DNA of 64,000 bases from Streptomyces sp. CC0208 (GTDB taxonomy: Bacteria > Actinomycetota > Actinomycetes > Streptomycetales > Streptomycetaceae), in contig NZ_CP031969.1 in NCBI RefSeq assembly GCF_003443735.1, forward strand, positions 7,440,001-7,504,000. The letters run 5' to 3'. Of this stretch, positions 1 to 9,802 are shown in pieces. Numbering within the stretch: position 1 is the first letter of the stretch; every line of letters begins with the position of its first letter. The notes under the pieces were generated by a model. It ran no database searches and had not been told where the DNA came from. It saw only the letters and a program-made list of their open reading frames with translations. A program made the translations under genes and the position numbers.

Positions 1-1002
1 CTCGTCTCCGTGCGCCGCAGCCAGGTCGAACCGCTCGGCACGGCACGCGCCCGCCAGGTCCTGTACGGCCTGGAGCGGCTGCCCCAGATGATGGCGGCGG
101 CCCAGTTCGGCATCACCGTGTGCTCGCTGACGCTCGGCGCGGTCGCCGAACCGACGGTCGCGCACCTGCTGGAGCCGGTCTTCGAGTGGGTCCACCTGCC
201 GCACGGCATGATCCACCCCCTGGGCTATGTGATCGCCCTGGCCGCGGTCGTCTTCTTCCACCTCGTCATCGGCGAGATGGTCCCGAAGAACCTCGCGATG
301 GCGGCCCCGGAGAAGGTCGCGCTGTGGCTCAGCCCCGGGCTGGTCTACTTCGCCCGCTTCTGCAGGCCGATCACCATCGCCCTCGGCGCCTGCGCCCGGG
401 CCATCCTGCGGCTCTTCCACGTCGAGCCCAAGGACGAGGTCGAGGCGGTCTTCACCAGCGAACAGCTGAACCGGCTGGTCGAGGACTCCGGCCAGGCGGG
501 CCTGCTGGACCCCGAGGAACAGGAACGCCTGGAGGACGCGCTGGAACTGGGCTCGCGCCCCGTCACCGACGTCCTGCTGAAGCGCGAGTCGCTGGTGACG
601 GTGCGTCCCTCGGTGACCCCGGGCCAGATCATCGAACTCACCGGCCGTACCGGGTACTCACGCTTCCCGGTCGCCGCGGAGAACGGCGCCTTCATGGGGT
701 ACCTGCACGTGAAGGACGTACTGGACCTGGAGGACTCGCAGCGGGCGGTGCCCCAGCAGATCTGGCGGCCGATGACGAAGCTCAGGTCCGACCTGCCGCT
801 CGACGACGCCCTCACGGTGATGCGGCGTGCGGCGACCCACCTGGCCCAGGTGGCGGACGGGTCCGGCAGGGTGCTGGGTCTGGTCGCCCTGGAGGACGTA
901 CTGGAACTGCTGGTGGGAGAGGTACGGGACCCCGCGCACCGGGACCTGCCGGAGGTCCGGGTCACTGAGCCTCGGAGCAGCGAGGAGGCGTTGGCGTCGT
1001 AG
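1..1002 (+). CDS. CNNM/CorC-type membrane protein with CBS pair (5' partial)
   Basis: The left window edge cuts this gene; the frame is open from base 1 and ends at TAG 1000-1002, leaving 331 codons. The visible part starts in the middle of a DUF21 (CNNM) transmembrane domain, with hydrophobic segments at about residues 30-50 and 75-95, including the IGEMVPKN motif typical of the family. A CBS pair follows at about residues 185-305. The CorC/HlyC C-terminal domain of longer relatives is missing; the protein stops just after the second CBS. Family members are inner-membrane proteins linked to Mg2+/Co2+ export, with CBS domains that sense adenine nucleotides. That role is family knowledge and the substrate is not shown here. 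A tandem upstream paralogue is common in this family but would lie outside the window. Confidence 0.85.
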   Translation, partial: LVSVRRSQVEPLGTARARQVLYGLERLPQMMAAAQFGITVCSLTLGAVAEPTVAHLLEPVFEWVHLPHGMIHPLGYVIALAAVVFFHLVIGEMVPKNLAMAAPEKVALWLSPGLVYFARFCRPITIALGACARAILRLFHVEPKDEVEAVFTSEQLNRLVEDSGQAGLLDPEEQERLEDALELGSRPVTDVLLKRESLVTVRPSVTPGQIIELTGRTGYSRFPVAAENGAFMGYLHVKDVLDLEDSQRAVPQQIWRPMTKLRSDLPLDDALTVMRRAATHLAQVADGSGRVLGLVALEDVLELLVGEVRDPAHRDLPEVRVTEPRSSEEALAS

Positions 1003-1065
1003 TTTTCCGGTCGCGGCCGAGTGGCGGCTGATCGCGTAGTACCCCGCGCTGCACCCACTGCTTTA

Positions 1066-1118
1066 AGGGGCGCGGGAAACTGCGCGACCAGCCCCCACCG
1101 GCCCGCAGCCGACGAACT
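1066..1118 (+). repeat. Dispersed G/C-rich intergenic element, copy 1
   Basis: The stretch starts AGGGGCGCGGGAAACTGCGC and continues through a GACCAGCCCCC block to CCGCAGCCGACGAAC. It lies between convergent genes, just after one stop codon and running into the other. Related copies occur at 20665-20750, 28340-28376 (reverse orientation) and 33627-33715. The GGGGC and GCCCC blocks can pair, so a terminator-like role is possible. This is inference from position and internal similarity. Confidence 0.6.
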
Positions 1119-2982
1119 ACATCGCCGACGGATCCTGCGGCCCCCGCCCCGACAGAACCTCCCCGTACGCCTGCATCAGATCCGGCAGCCGCAGTGTCGA
1201 CAAGTCGTCGCGACTGAGCGTTCCCGGATACGTTGACAACCGAAGATCCCGATACGCGCAGCTCTTCTCGTAGAGCGTCCGCAGGAACCGCCCGTTGCCC
1301 AGCTCGTCGATCCAGCCCTGGTCCACCACGTGTCCGGCGATGGAGCGCAGCTCGTCCAGCGCCTCCTCGTCCCAGACGTCACCGTTCTCCGCCGCCAGCA
1401 CCTCTCCGATGGAGGTGAGTTCGAGGGGACGGTACGACGGGAAGTCGACGCGGGTCGTGAAGCGGGAGGAGAGCCCCGGATTGGCGTTGAGCAGCCGGTC
1501 CATGCCCTCCGGGTAGCCCGCCAGGATCACGACCAGGTGGTCCCGGTTGTCCTCGGCCCGCTTCAGCAGCACCTGGAGTGCCTCGTCGCCGTACGCGTCC
1601 CCCTTGCCGTAACCGGAGTTGGAGAGGGAGTACGCCTCGTCGACGAAGAGGACCCCACCGAGGGCCGAGTCGATCAGTTCGTTCGCCTTGACCGCCGTCT
1701 GGCCGAGGTACTCCCCGACGAGGTCCGCCCGCTGCGCCTCCACGAGGTGGTCGCCGCCGAGCAGGCCGAGGGCGTAGAAGACGCGCCCGAGGATGCGGGC
1801 CACCGTGGTCTTGCCGGTGCCGGAGGGTCCGGAGAAGACGAAGTGACGTTTGGGCGGCTGGACCGGCAGGCCCTGCCCGGCCCGCAGACGGGCCATGTTC
1901 AACTGGGCGGACAAGGCCTTGACCTGGCGCTTCACGGGCTCCAGCCCCACCATGCGCTCCAGCTCGGTGAGCGCCTCCTCGAGTAGGGCGGGATCGGTGG
2001 GCCCCGCGGGCAGCGGCCCCGTCGGCACTCCGGACCGCTCGCGTCCGGCCGGGTCGGTCATGGAGGGCAGCGGACCGCTCGACGGCGGCTCCGGGGCGGA
2101 GAGCTTCAGCTCCCGGCCCTCGATGCCGAACAGCGGGTCGATGCCGTCGGGTCCCTCCAGCACGTCCTGGCCGAATCCGGTGAGCGTGATCGCCGCGAGG
2201 TCGGCCGGGTCGTCGTACCCGTCGCCCTCGGCGATCGCGGCGAGCCGGGCCGAGGTGTCCATGAAGGCCGGGTCGACGCGGTGCACGGCCCGGTAGAGGG
2301 GGAGCGCGGCCGCCGATCGGCCCGTCCCCTCGTGCGCCCGGGCCAGCCAGTACCGCAGCTCCTTGCGCTGGGGCTGTTCGCTGCGACAGCGCATCAGGGC
2401 CGCCGAGAGCAGCGGTTCGGCCTGGCCGTACATCTCCAGGCGGACCCGGGCCATGCCGCCGAACAGGCCGGCCTCGATGCCGAGCATGGCGTCGTCGATC
2501 AACGGGTCGGTGTGCCGGACCAGTTGCTCCCAGTCCTTGACGAGATAGGCGCGGCAGGCGTGCAGGAAGCGGACCTGGTGGTCGGTGTCCACGGGGGGCA
2601 GGCCCGCGAGGGCCCGGTCCAGCTCCGGGACATGGCGGCCGTCCAGCCAGTGCGAGGCGTGCGCGAGCAGCAGGTCACGCGGGCTCTCGAGGACCGGTTG
2701 CACCCACCACCCCAGCCAGTACCAGGAGTTGAGGGTGCGCCGGTGCCGTGCGCGCTGTTCGCCGAAGCGCTCGCGGTGCCGGAACATCCTGAGCAGCGCG
2801 GTCGTCGTGTCGACGCGCAGCGCGTGCAGTCCGAGCCAGCCGTCGGCCATCCCGGGATCGATCCGTACCGCGGCCCGGAACTCCTCCTCCGCCTGTGGAT
2901 AGGCGCCCATCGTGTAGGCGTCCACACCTCGCAGCCAGGCGAGGTCGGCCGGGGCCTCGGGGCCCTGCGTGCCGAAATCCAT
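1117..2982 (-). CDS. TPR plus CbxX/CfqX-type AAA ATPase (EccA-like)
   Basis: A 621-residue protein. The N-terminal half is made of TPR-like helical pairs (about residues 10-270, starting LAWLRGVDAYTMGAYPQAEE). A low-complexity Pro/Ser linker follows, then one AAA+ module with Walker A GPSGTGKTT near residue 390, Walker B GVLFVDEAY and an arginine-finger region (SSRFTTRVDF). This is the architecture of EccA, the cytosolic ATPase of ESX/type VII secretion, and of SpoVK/CbbX proteins. No other ESX gene is nearby, so partner and process are unknown. The start at 2982 follows a GGGGGAC ribosome binding site; GTG at 2985 is the alternative. The reading frame runs further upstream but without coding character. 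Confidence 0.85.
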   Translation of the reverse strand: MDFGTQGPEAPADLAWLRGVDAYTMGAYPQAEEEFRAAVRIDPGMADGWLGLHALRVDTTTALLRMFRHRERFGEQRARHRRTLNSWYWLGWWVQPVLESPRDLLLAHASHWLDGRHVPELDRALAGLPPVDTDHQVRFLHACRAYLVKDWEQLVRHTDPLIDDAMLGIEAGLFGGMARVRLEMYGQAEPLLSAALMRCRSEQPQRKELRYWLARAHEGTGRSAAALPLYRAVHRVDPAFMDTSARLAAIAEGDGYDDPADLAAITLTGFGQDVLEGPDGIDPLFGIEGRELKLSAPEPPSSGPLPSMTDPAGRERSGVPTGPLPAGPTDPALLEEALTELERMVGLEPVKRQVKALSAQLNMARLRAGQGLPVQPPKRHFVFSGPSGTGKTTVARILGRVFYALGLLGGDHLVEAQRADLVGEYLGQTAVKANELIDSALGGVLFVDEAYSLSNSGYGKGDAYGDEALQVLLKRAEDNRDHLVVILAGYPEGMDRLLNANPGLSSRFTTRVDFPSYRPLELTSIGEVLAAENGDVWDEEALDELRSIAGHVVDQGWIDELGNGRFLRTLYEKSCAYRDLRLSTYPGTLSRDDLSTLRLPDLMQAYGEVLSGRGPQDPSAM

Positions 2983-3414
2983 CACGTCCCCCACAAACCG
3001 TGCCCCCGTGGTTTCACCACCGGGCCGACGCCCGGTGGCCGCCTTCGTCCAACCGCTGTGCCGCGGACCGGAGTTGCAACGGTGCGCAGAGCAGTCGTCC
3101 GTAGGTCGCACCGAGGGCATCGTACCTGCGGTGGTGTCGCTCGCCGTAGGGTGCCGCACAGGCCGTTTGACGAGGTGGGAGCAGATGAGGCGCACCGCGG
3201 GTGGTGACCGAGGGTGACCGAATCACGCCTCACGGCGTCCGGAAATCCGTGTGAGGGCAGAACGAAGCCCCCGATCACGGGGGAACAACCGGGGGCTTCG
3301 CGACTGCGGGCGGCCTCGAACGGCCGCACATTCAGAACGTAAGACCTGTACGGCCCCTCGGTCAAGCGGAGTTGGGCGACTCAGGCAAGTTCCTACTGGT
3401 GGGTCTTCACAGGT
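2983..3414. other. Intergenic region, 432 bp
   Basis: It separates the stop of the uridine-kinase-like gene from the start of the AAA ATPase, both on the minus strand. It holds the strong hairpin at 3263-3300. No convincing protein or tRNA was found. Short frames crossing it lack ribosome binding sites and family similarity. Confidence 0.6.
3263..3300 (-). terminator. 11-bp perfect hairpin
   Basis: CGAAGCCCCCG (3263-3273) pairs perfectly with CGGGGGCTTCG (3290-3300) around a 16-nt loop. It lies about 115 bp beyond the stop of the minus-strand uridine-kinase-like gene, so termination of that transcript is the simplest reading. No T-run follows, as is usual in Streptomyces. Confidence 0.6.
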
Positions 3415-4057
3415 TCAACACATCGCCGTCGGACCGTCACCGTGGGTGACATCGTGGTCCGGTCCAACGGTCCCGGCCGCCCCTTTGGTGAGCGTGTATC
3501 CCTTCCGGCACTGCCGTACCAGGAGGTTGGCGTAGGGCCGGGAGGGGTCTTCGGCGAAATGCCGTTGCTCCGCCCTGACCCATCCCTCCCAGAACTCCCG
3601 CTGTTCCGCCCCGTCCCGGGAGCGGCCGCGTGCCCAGGACTCCTCGGGTGGCAACTCCATCCACAGCAGTCGCGCCAGGTGCGGCCGCAGCGCGCGCCGG
3701 CCCGCGCCGACCCCCTCCAGGAGGATCACCGGTGCGGGCGGCAGGGTCCGGGACGGTCCGAAGCGGCGGGCGTGCCAGTCGTAGACGGCGTAGTGCGCGG
3801 TCTCGCCACGGCCGAGCGGGGTGATCACCTCGTCCAGCAGCCGCCCGGTCCAGCCGAGGAGCGCCTCGTGGCTGGCGATGTCGTCGAGGTGCAGCACCGG
3901 CGCGCCGCCGAGGGCGTCGGCCAGCCGCCCGGCGAACGTGGACTTTCCGGAACCGGCGTGCCCGTCGACGCCGATCAGACGGACCGGGCCGCAGGACGGG
4001 GGCAGCCGGCGGAGCCGGGAGGCGAGGAAGTGGATGACGAGTTCCTGAGGTGCTCAT
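3415..4057 (-). CDS. Uridine-kinase-like P-loop kinase with a disrupted start
   Basis: The product is a small P-loop NTP transferase of the uridine kinase/PanK type. The frame has P-loop GHAGSGKST (codons near 3925-3950), followed by VLHLDDIASHEALLGW, a Walker-B-like segment VILLEGVGAG and a LARLLWMELPPEE segment. No usable start exists upstream of the P-loop in this frame: it is open only down from TGA at 4054-4056. The natural ATG at 4055-4057 (ATGAGCACCTCAGGAACTCG) is in another frame, and one extra or two missing bases just after it would join the two. The first in-frame GTG, at 3897, would remove the P-loop. Either the gene is frameshifted at codons 3-4, or it starts at a rare codon (ATC preceded by AGGA is possible), or there is a sequence error. 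The stop is TGA at 3415. Confidence 0.65.
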
Positions 4058-4268
4058 ACGGATGGGCGGTCGTGCCCGTCCAGTCTAGTGAGGGGCCTGT
4101 GATCGCCGCCGGAATCGCAGCTTCCCAGGTCATGCCAGTGGACGAGACCAATGTTCATGGGCGTGGCACGGGCCGAAGTGCTGGCCGGAGCATGCCGCCT
4201 CGTTCATAGTTGGCGCACAACCGTGCATCGGCCCGCTCCGAATCGGACACCTGGGGGTCTTCCCACCC

Positions 4269-5627
4269 ATGAGCAGAGCCCAACAGCCGTCCCGTAGAAC
4301 CGTTCTGGCTGTCGCGGTCGCCGCCGCGGTGGCAGGAGCCGCTAGCCCCGCGACCGCCGCGGACGACACCACCGCGGAACCCGACGACACCGCCGCCCGC
4401 CCGGTCGACAACCACGCCTGGACCACGTACACCGACTGGCGCGGTGGCACCGCCGACGGCACCCGTGCTGTCGCGGGCAGCCGCCCCGGTGTCGTGATCA
4501 GTGCCCCCGCGGGCACCACCGAGTACACCGACCCGCACACCAAAACCACCGCCACCTGGGAGTACGCGACCTGGACCTCGCCGGTCCACCCGCTCGCCGT
4601 GCCCTCGACCGAGGTGATCGCGTCCTGGAACGCCCACACCCCGGCCGGTACCTGGATCCAGATCGAACTCCAGGGGACCTACTCCGACGGCACGGCCACC
4701 CCCTGGTTCGTGATGGGCCGCTGGGCGGCCGGCGACGGGGACATCAAGCGGACCTCGGTCGACGACCAGACCGACGGCAAGAGCACGATCTGGACGGACA
4801 CCTTCGCGATCGACGACCCGTCGACCGGGCTGCGCCTGGCCTCGTACCGGCTGCGGCTGACCCTGTACCGCAAGCCCGGCGCGAAGAACACGCCGACCGT
4901 CTGGCGGCTCGGCGCGATGGGCTCGGACGTTCCGGACCGCTTCACCGTGCCGGCCACCGTGCCCGGCGTCGCCCGCGAACTGATCGTCCCGCGCTACTCG
5001 CAGGAGATCCACAAGGGCCAGTACCCGGAGTACGACAACGGCGGCGAGGCCTGGTGCAGCCCCACCTCCTCACAGATGATCATCGAGTACTGGGGCGGCC
5101 GGCTCACCGAGGAGCAGCTGTCCTGGGTCGACCCGTCGTACGCCGACCCGCAGGTCTGCCACGCGGCCCGGTACACCTACGACTACCAGTACGCGGGCTG
5201 CGGCAACTGGCCGTTCAACGCGGCCTACGCGGCCACCTTCAAGGACCTCCAGGGCGTGGTGACCCGGCTCGGCTCGCTCACCGACCTGGAGACCCTGATC
5301 GCGGCCGGCATCCCGGCCATAACGTCCCAGTCGTTCCTCAAGGAGGAGCTCACGGGAGCCGGTTACGGCACCTCGGGCCACCTCATGACGGTGATCGGCT
5401 TCACCGCCGAGGGCGATGTGATCGCCAACGACCCGGCCTCGCCCAGCGACGAGGCGGTGCGGCGCGTCTACAAGCGGCGCGAGTGGGAGAACATCTGGCT
5501 GCGCACCAAGCGGTACAACGCCAGTGGCAAGGTCGTCTCCGGCACCGGAGGCGTCTGCTATCTGTACTTCCCCGCCTGCCCGACCCTGCGCCAGCGCAAG
5601 GCGCTCGCGGCGGTGGGCGTGCGCTGA
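4269..5627 (+). CDS. Secreted C39-like cysteine peptidase family protein
   Basis: A 452-residue exported protein. The N-terminus has a twin-arginine motif (SRRTVLAV), a hydrophobic stretch and an Ala-rich cleavage region ending near residue 30. A beta-rich domain (about 40-230) precedes a C39-like papain-fold domain. The likely catalytic residues are Cys263 in EAWCSPTSSQ, His371 in SGHLMTVIGF and Asp388 in ANDPAS. Unlike bacteriocin-processing C39 peptidases it has no ABC transporter domains, so it is better placed in the stand-alone Peptidase_C39_2 group found widely in Streptomyces. Its substrate is unknown. A 10-bp hairpin follows its stop. Confidence 0.85.
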   Translation: MSRAQQPSRRTVLAVAVAAAVAGAASPATAADDTTAEPDDTAARPVDNHAWTTYTDWRGGTADGTRAVAGSRPGVVISAPAGTTEYTDPHTKTTATWEYATWTSPVHPLAVPSTEVIASWNAHTPAGTWIQIELQGTYSDGTATPWFVMGRWAAGDGDIKRTSVDDQTDGKSTIWTDTFAIDDPSTGLRLASYRLRLTLYRKPGAKNTPTVWRLGAMGSDVPDRFTVPATVPGVARELIVPRYSQEIHKGQYPEYDNGGEAWCSPTSSQMIIEYWGGRLTEEQLSWVDPSYADPQVCHAARYTYDYQYAGCGNWPFNAAYAATFKDLQGVVTRLGSLTDLETLIAAGIPAITSQSFLKEELTGAGYGTSGHLMTVIGFTAEGDVIANDPASPSDEAVRRVYKRREWENIWLRTKRYNASGKVVSGTGGVCYLYFPACPTLRQRKALAAVGVR

Positions 5628-5638
5628 GCCGCCGTGCG

Positions 5639-5666
5639 ACGGCCCCCGGCATCCGTCGGGGGCCGT
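5639..5666 (+). terminator. Rho-independent-like hairpin after the C39 peptidase gene
   Basis: ACGGCCCCCG (5639-5648) pairs with CGGGGGCCGT (5657-5666) around an 8-nt loop, 12 bp after the stop codon. There is no T-run. Confidence 0.7.
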
Positions 5667-5766
5667 TCGCTGTGACCAAGGTCTCGGCCGCATAAGCGAC
5701 GAGAGGTGGCAAGGTGGACGGATCGGCGGGGGGATCCGACCGTACTTCCGAGATCAGCGAGACGCC

Positions 5767-5907
5767 ATGACCGCACACTCTGCCACCGCCGCCCGCACCC
5801 GTACCGGCGGCCCCGAGGACCACGGTCCCAAGGTCCTCGAACAGGTCGCGGGCTGGACCCTCGTCGCGGTGATCGCGATGCTGGTCACGCAGCTCGGTCT
5901 CCTGTGA
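5767..5907 (+). CDS. Small single-pass membrane protein, 46 aa
   Basis: ATG at 5767 opens a 46-codon frame: a polar, Thr/Gly-rich N-terminus with GPKVLEQVAGW, then one transmembrane helix (WTLVAVIAMLVTQLGLL) running to the last residue. Function is unknown. It stands alone between the peptidase terminator and the TetR gene and may be part of the TetR regulator's target unit, but the sequence does not prove this. Coding is supported by third-position G/C bias, the clean membrane helix and a weak purine-rich stretch ahead of the ATG. Confidence 0.6.
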   Translation: MTAHSATAARTRTGGPEDHGPKVLEQVAGWTLVAVIAMLVTQLGLL

Positions 5908-5926
5908 CCTGATCCACAAGTGACCT

Positions 5927-5943
5927 GACATACTGCGGATGTC
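5927..5943. promoter_or_regulatory. Candidate TetR operator
   Basis: The inverted repeat GACAT-N7-ATGTC lies 31 bp upstream of the TetR start, where autorepressing TetR proteins usually bind. It is a short site with no second copy seen. Confidence 0.3.
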
Positions 5944-5973
5944 CCGCCGCCAGCCCGAGACCAGGGGCGAAAT

Positions 5974-6636
5974 TTGAATATCAGTGATCAGCGTGAAGCC
6001 GCCCGGCCGCGGGCCCGCGGCACCGAGCGCTCGGTTGCGCGCCGCGCCGAACTCATCGCCATCGGGCGGAAGTTGTTCGCGGACACGTCCTACGACGCGC
6101 TTTCCATGGACGACATCGCCAAGCAGGCGCATGTCGCCAAGGGGCTGATCTACTACTACTTCCAGTCCAAGCGGGGCTACTACCTGGCGATCATCCAGGA
6201 CTCCGTCGCCGACCTGGTCACCTACGCGGCGAGCGGTCTGGAGATGGAGCAGGTGGACCGTGTCCACCGCACCCTGGACAGCTATCTGCGGTACGCCGAG
6301 CACAACCAGGCTGCCTACCGGACCGTCGTCAGCGGTGGTGTCGGTTTCGACGCCGAGGTGCACGCCATCCGGGACGGGGTGCGGGAGGCGATCGTCGCGA
6401 CCATCGCCGAAGGGGCGTACGGCCGTACCGACATCTCCCCGCTGGCCCGCATGGGGCTGCTCGCCTGGGTGTGCAGTGTCGAGGGTGCCACCCTGGACTG
6501 GATCGACGGCCCGCCCCAGCTCTCCCGCGACACCATGCGCGACCTCCTGGTGAAGACGCTCGGCGCCTCGATGCGTGCCATCGAGGAGCTGGACCCGGCC
6601 CATCCGGCCCCGGAACCGGCCCGCCGCGGCGACTGA
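5974..6636 (+). CDS. TetR family transcriptional regulator
   Basis: A 220-residue protein with an N-terminal TetR helix-turn-helix (about residues 25-70), including YDALSMDDIAKQAHVAKGLI and YYYFQSKRGYYLAII. The C-terminal ligand-binding half is all-helical. The TTG start at 5974 is preceded by AGGGGCGA. Ligand and targets are unknown; likely candidates are its own promoter and the 46-aa membrane protein upstream. The gene ends convergently with chiD, with a hairpin between them. Confidence 0.85.
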   Translation: MNISDQREAARPRARGTERSVARRAELIAIGRKLFADTSYDALSMDDIAKQAHVAKGLIYYYFQSKRGYYLAIIQDSVADLVTYAASGLEMEQVDRVHRTLDSYLRYAEHNQAAYRTVVSGGVGFDAEVHAIRDGVREAIVATIAEGAYGRTDISPLARMGLLAWVCSVEGATLDWIDGPPQLSRDTMRDLLVKTLGASMRAIEELDPAHPAPEPARRGD

Positions 6637-6639
6637 CGG

Positions 6640-6665
6640 CCACGAGCTGGGGCGGAGGCTCGTGG
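6640..6665. terminator. Bidirectional hairpin between tetR and chiD
   Basis: CCACGAGC (6640-6647) pairs with GCTCGTGG (6658-6665) between two convergent genes. An overlapping alternative stem GGGGCGG/CCGCCCC (6649-6676) is mutually exclusive with it. Confidence 0.5.
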
Positions 6666-6717
6666 TCCCCCGCCCCAAGTCCCCCGTGGGACCGGTCAGT
6701 TCATGACCTGATCCCGG

Positions 6718-7950
<1,233 letters not shown>

Positions 7951-8026
7951 CGGTGTCTCCTCGTGGGGGAGAGGGGAACGCCAGCCGTTTGGCATGAACG
8001 CGATGAAGCGCTGCCGGAAGAGTAGG

Positions 8027-8059
8027 AGGACTAGACCACCCGGTCAATGGTTCGGACCA
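8027..8059 (-). promoter_or_regulatory. Two DasR/chitinase-type 12-bp direct repeats
   Basis: Read on the minus strand, TGGTCCGAACCA (8048-8059) and TGGTCTAGTCCT (8027-8038) are direct repeats 21 bp apart, two helix turns. They resemble the TGGTCTAGACCA consensus bound by DasR in Streptomyces chitinase promoters (9 and 10 of 12 matches by eye). They lie 77-109 bp upstream of the chiD start, where they would overlap the promoter. Confidence 0.65.
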
Positions 8060-8292
8060 ATCCCGGGTCGATTCGGGACCGCTTGTCGGCGCCCTGAGAT
8101 ATCTTGAAGTGAGCGGTCGTTAACCAGTGACCGGGTGTCTCCTTTCGGGCATACTCACAGGGCGCAGCCGCTGGTCAGCAGCTTCCGTGACCCGGGAGCC
8201 GCGAGCAGCGACCGGCGTCCAGTGAGACCTGCGGAGCCGCCCCACCCCACGGCGTGCGCCCGCCAGCGCCCTACAGGGAGGAGAGCGTCGCC

Positions 8293-9465
8293 ATGCCCGA
8301 CCGCGCCCCGCAGCCGGTGGACCGGCAATTGCCCACGGACGAGGCCCGGGATCTGATCTCGCTCGTCCGCGACATCGCGCAGCGCGAGATCGCTCCGAAG
8401 GCGGCCGAGGAGGAGGACGCCGGGCAATTCCCGCGCGAGGTCTTCACCCTGCTCTCCCGCACCGGCCTGCTCGGCCTGCCCTACGACTCCGAGTACGGCG
8501 GCGCCGACCAGCCGTACGAGGTCTACCTACAGGTCCTCGAGGAACTCGCCGCGGCCCGCCTCACCGTCGGCCTCGGCGTCAGCGTGCACACCCTCGCCTC
8601 CTACGCCCTCGCCACCTACGGCAGCAAGGAGCAGCAGGTCGAGCATCTGCCCGCGATGCTCGGCGGCGGACTGCTCGGCGCCTACTGTCTCTCCGAGCCC
8701 TCGTCCGGCTCGGACGCGGCCTCGCTGCGCACCAGGGCGGCCCGGGATGGCGACGAGTGGGTGATCACCGGCACCAAGGCCTGGATCACCCACGGCGGGG
8801 TCGCCGACTTCTACACCGTCATGGCACGCACCGGCGAGGAGGGCCCGCGCGGGATCACCGCGTTCCTGGTGCCCGCCGACGCGGACGGCGTGAGCGCCGC
8901 GGCACCGGAGAAGAAGATGGGCATGAAGGGCTCGCCCACCGCCCAGGTCCACTTCGACGCAGTGCGCGTCCCGGACGTCCGGCGCATCGGTGACGAGGGG
9001 CAGGGCTTCGCGATCGCCCTGTCCGCGCTCGACTCGGGACGGCTCGGCATCGCGGCCTGCGCGATCGGGGTGGCCCAGGCGGCCCTCGACGAGGCGGTCG
9101 GTTATGCGACCGGGCGACTGCAGTTCGGGCGGCCGATCGCCGACTTCCAGGGGCTGCGCTTCATGCTCGCCGACATGGCGACCCAGATCGAGGCGGGCCG
9201 GGCGCTGTACCTCGCGGCGGCGCGGCTGCGTGACGCCGGGCGGCCCTTCGCCAAGCAGGCGGCCATGGCCAAGCTGCACTGCACCGACACCGCCATGAAG
9301 GTCACCACCGACGCCGTCCAGGTCCTCGGCGGCTACGGCTACACCGCGGACTTCCCGGCCGAGCGGTACATGCGCGAGGCCAAGGTCCTCCAGATCGTCG
9401 AGGGCACCAACCAGATCCAGCGGATGGTCATCGCCCGCCACCTAGCGGGTCCGGAGACCCGCTGA
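8293..9465 (+). CDS. Acyl-CoA dehydrogenase
   Basis: A 390-residue FAD enzyme that introduces an alpha-beta double bond into acyl-CoA. It shows the full family pattern: an N-terminal helical domain, a middle beta-domain with CLSEPSSGSDA and WITHGG, and a C-terminal helical domain with DFQGLRFMLADM, VLGGYGYT and VEGTNQIQRM, whose Glu is the usual catalytic base of short-chain enzymes. The ATG at 8293 follows GGGAGGAGAGCGTCGCC, so an upstream in-frame codon is not used. The 342-bp gap to chiD is a shared divergent promoter region. Electron transfer flavoprotein and substrate range are not visible. The 3' end overlaps a small minus-strand gene. Confidence 0.9.
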   Translation: MPDRAPQPVDRQLPTDEARDLISLVRDIAQREIAPKAAEEEDAGQFPREVFTLLSRTGLLGLPYDSEYGGADQPYEVYLQVLEELAAARLTVGLGVSVHTLASYALATYGSKEQQVEHLPAMLGGGLLGAYCLSEPSSGSDAASLRTRAARDGDEWVITGTKAWITHGGVADFYTVMARTGEEGPRGITAFLVPADADGVSAAAPEKKMGMKGSPTAQVHFDAVRVPDVRRIGDEGQGFAIALSALDSGRLGIAACAIGVAQAALDEAVGYATGRLQFGRPIADFQGLRFMLADMATQIEAGRALYLAAARLRDAGRPFAKQAAMAKLHCTDTAMKVTTDAVQVLGGYGYTADFPAERYMREAKVLQIVEGTNQIQRMVIARHLAGPETR

Positions 9466-9664
9466 ACTGACCTGGCCTGACCTGCGGCGCCGCGAGCCGA
9501 ACCCATTCCGGGTCGTGGCGCCCCGGCAGCGTGCGCCCGCCGCTCGCCCAGGTGCGCATCAGATCCCGGTAGATGGGCGGGTCCTGGGGTGCCGGCGGGG
9601 CCGGGCGATAGGGGGACGGGGTCGGCGGAAGCGATTCTGCGACCGGTGCATACGTACGGGTCAT
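9428..9664 (-). CDS. Small Pro-rich hypothetical protein, 78 aa
   Basis: An ATG at 9664 opens a 78-codon frame with a Pro-rich disordered start and a compact Trp/Arg-rich second half (YRDLMRTWASGGRTLPGRHD, then EWVRLA). I think I recognise this as a Streptomyces-only small protein type, but no function is known to me. It overlaps the last 38 bp of the acyl-CoA dehydrogenase gene tail to tail. The ribosome binding site is weak and third-position bias is moderate, so it may not be real. Confidence 0.45.
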   Translation of the reverse strand: MTRTYAPVAESLPPTPSPYRPAPPAPQDPPIYRDLMRTWASGGRTLPGRHDPEWVRLAAPQVRPGQFSGSPDPLGGGR

Positions 9665-9802
9665 ACCGGGGCAACGCGGAAGTCGGCGGCCGGGTCACGC
9701 TGTCCGCAATCGACCGTGAGTTCGCGGGCGTCCGGCCGAGCAATCTGGCCAGTGACAGCGGCCTGACGTACCGTCAGCCAATCGTCGGCAGGGAGGTTGG
9801 CC

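Noticed and set aside
3263..3365. A possible tRNA next to the hairpin at 3263-3300
   Set aside because: A GTTCGAG loop occurs on the minus strand, but no consistent acceptor, D-arm and anticodon arms can be laid out around it.
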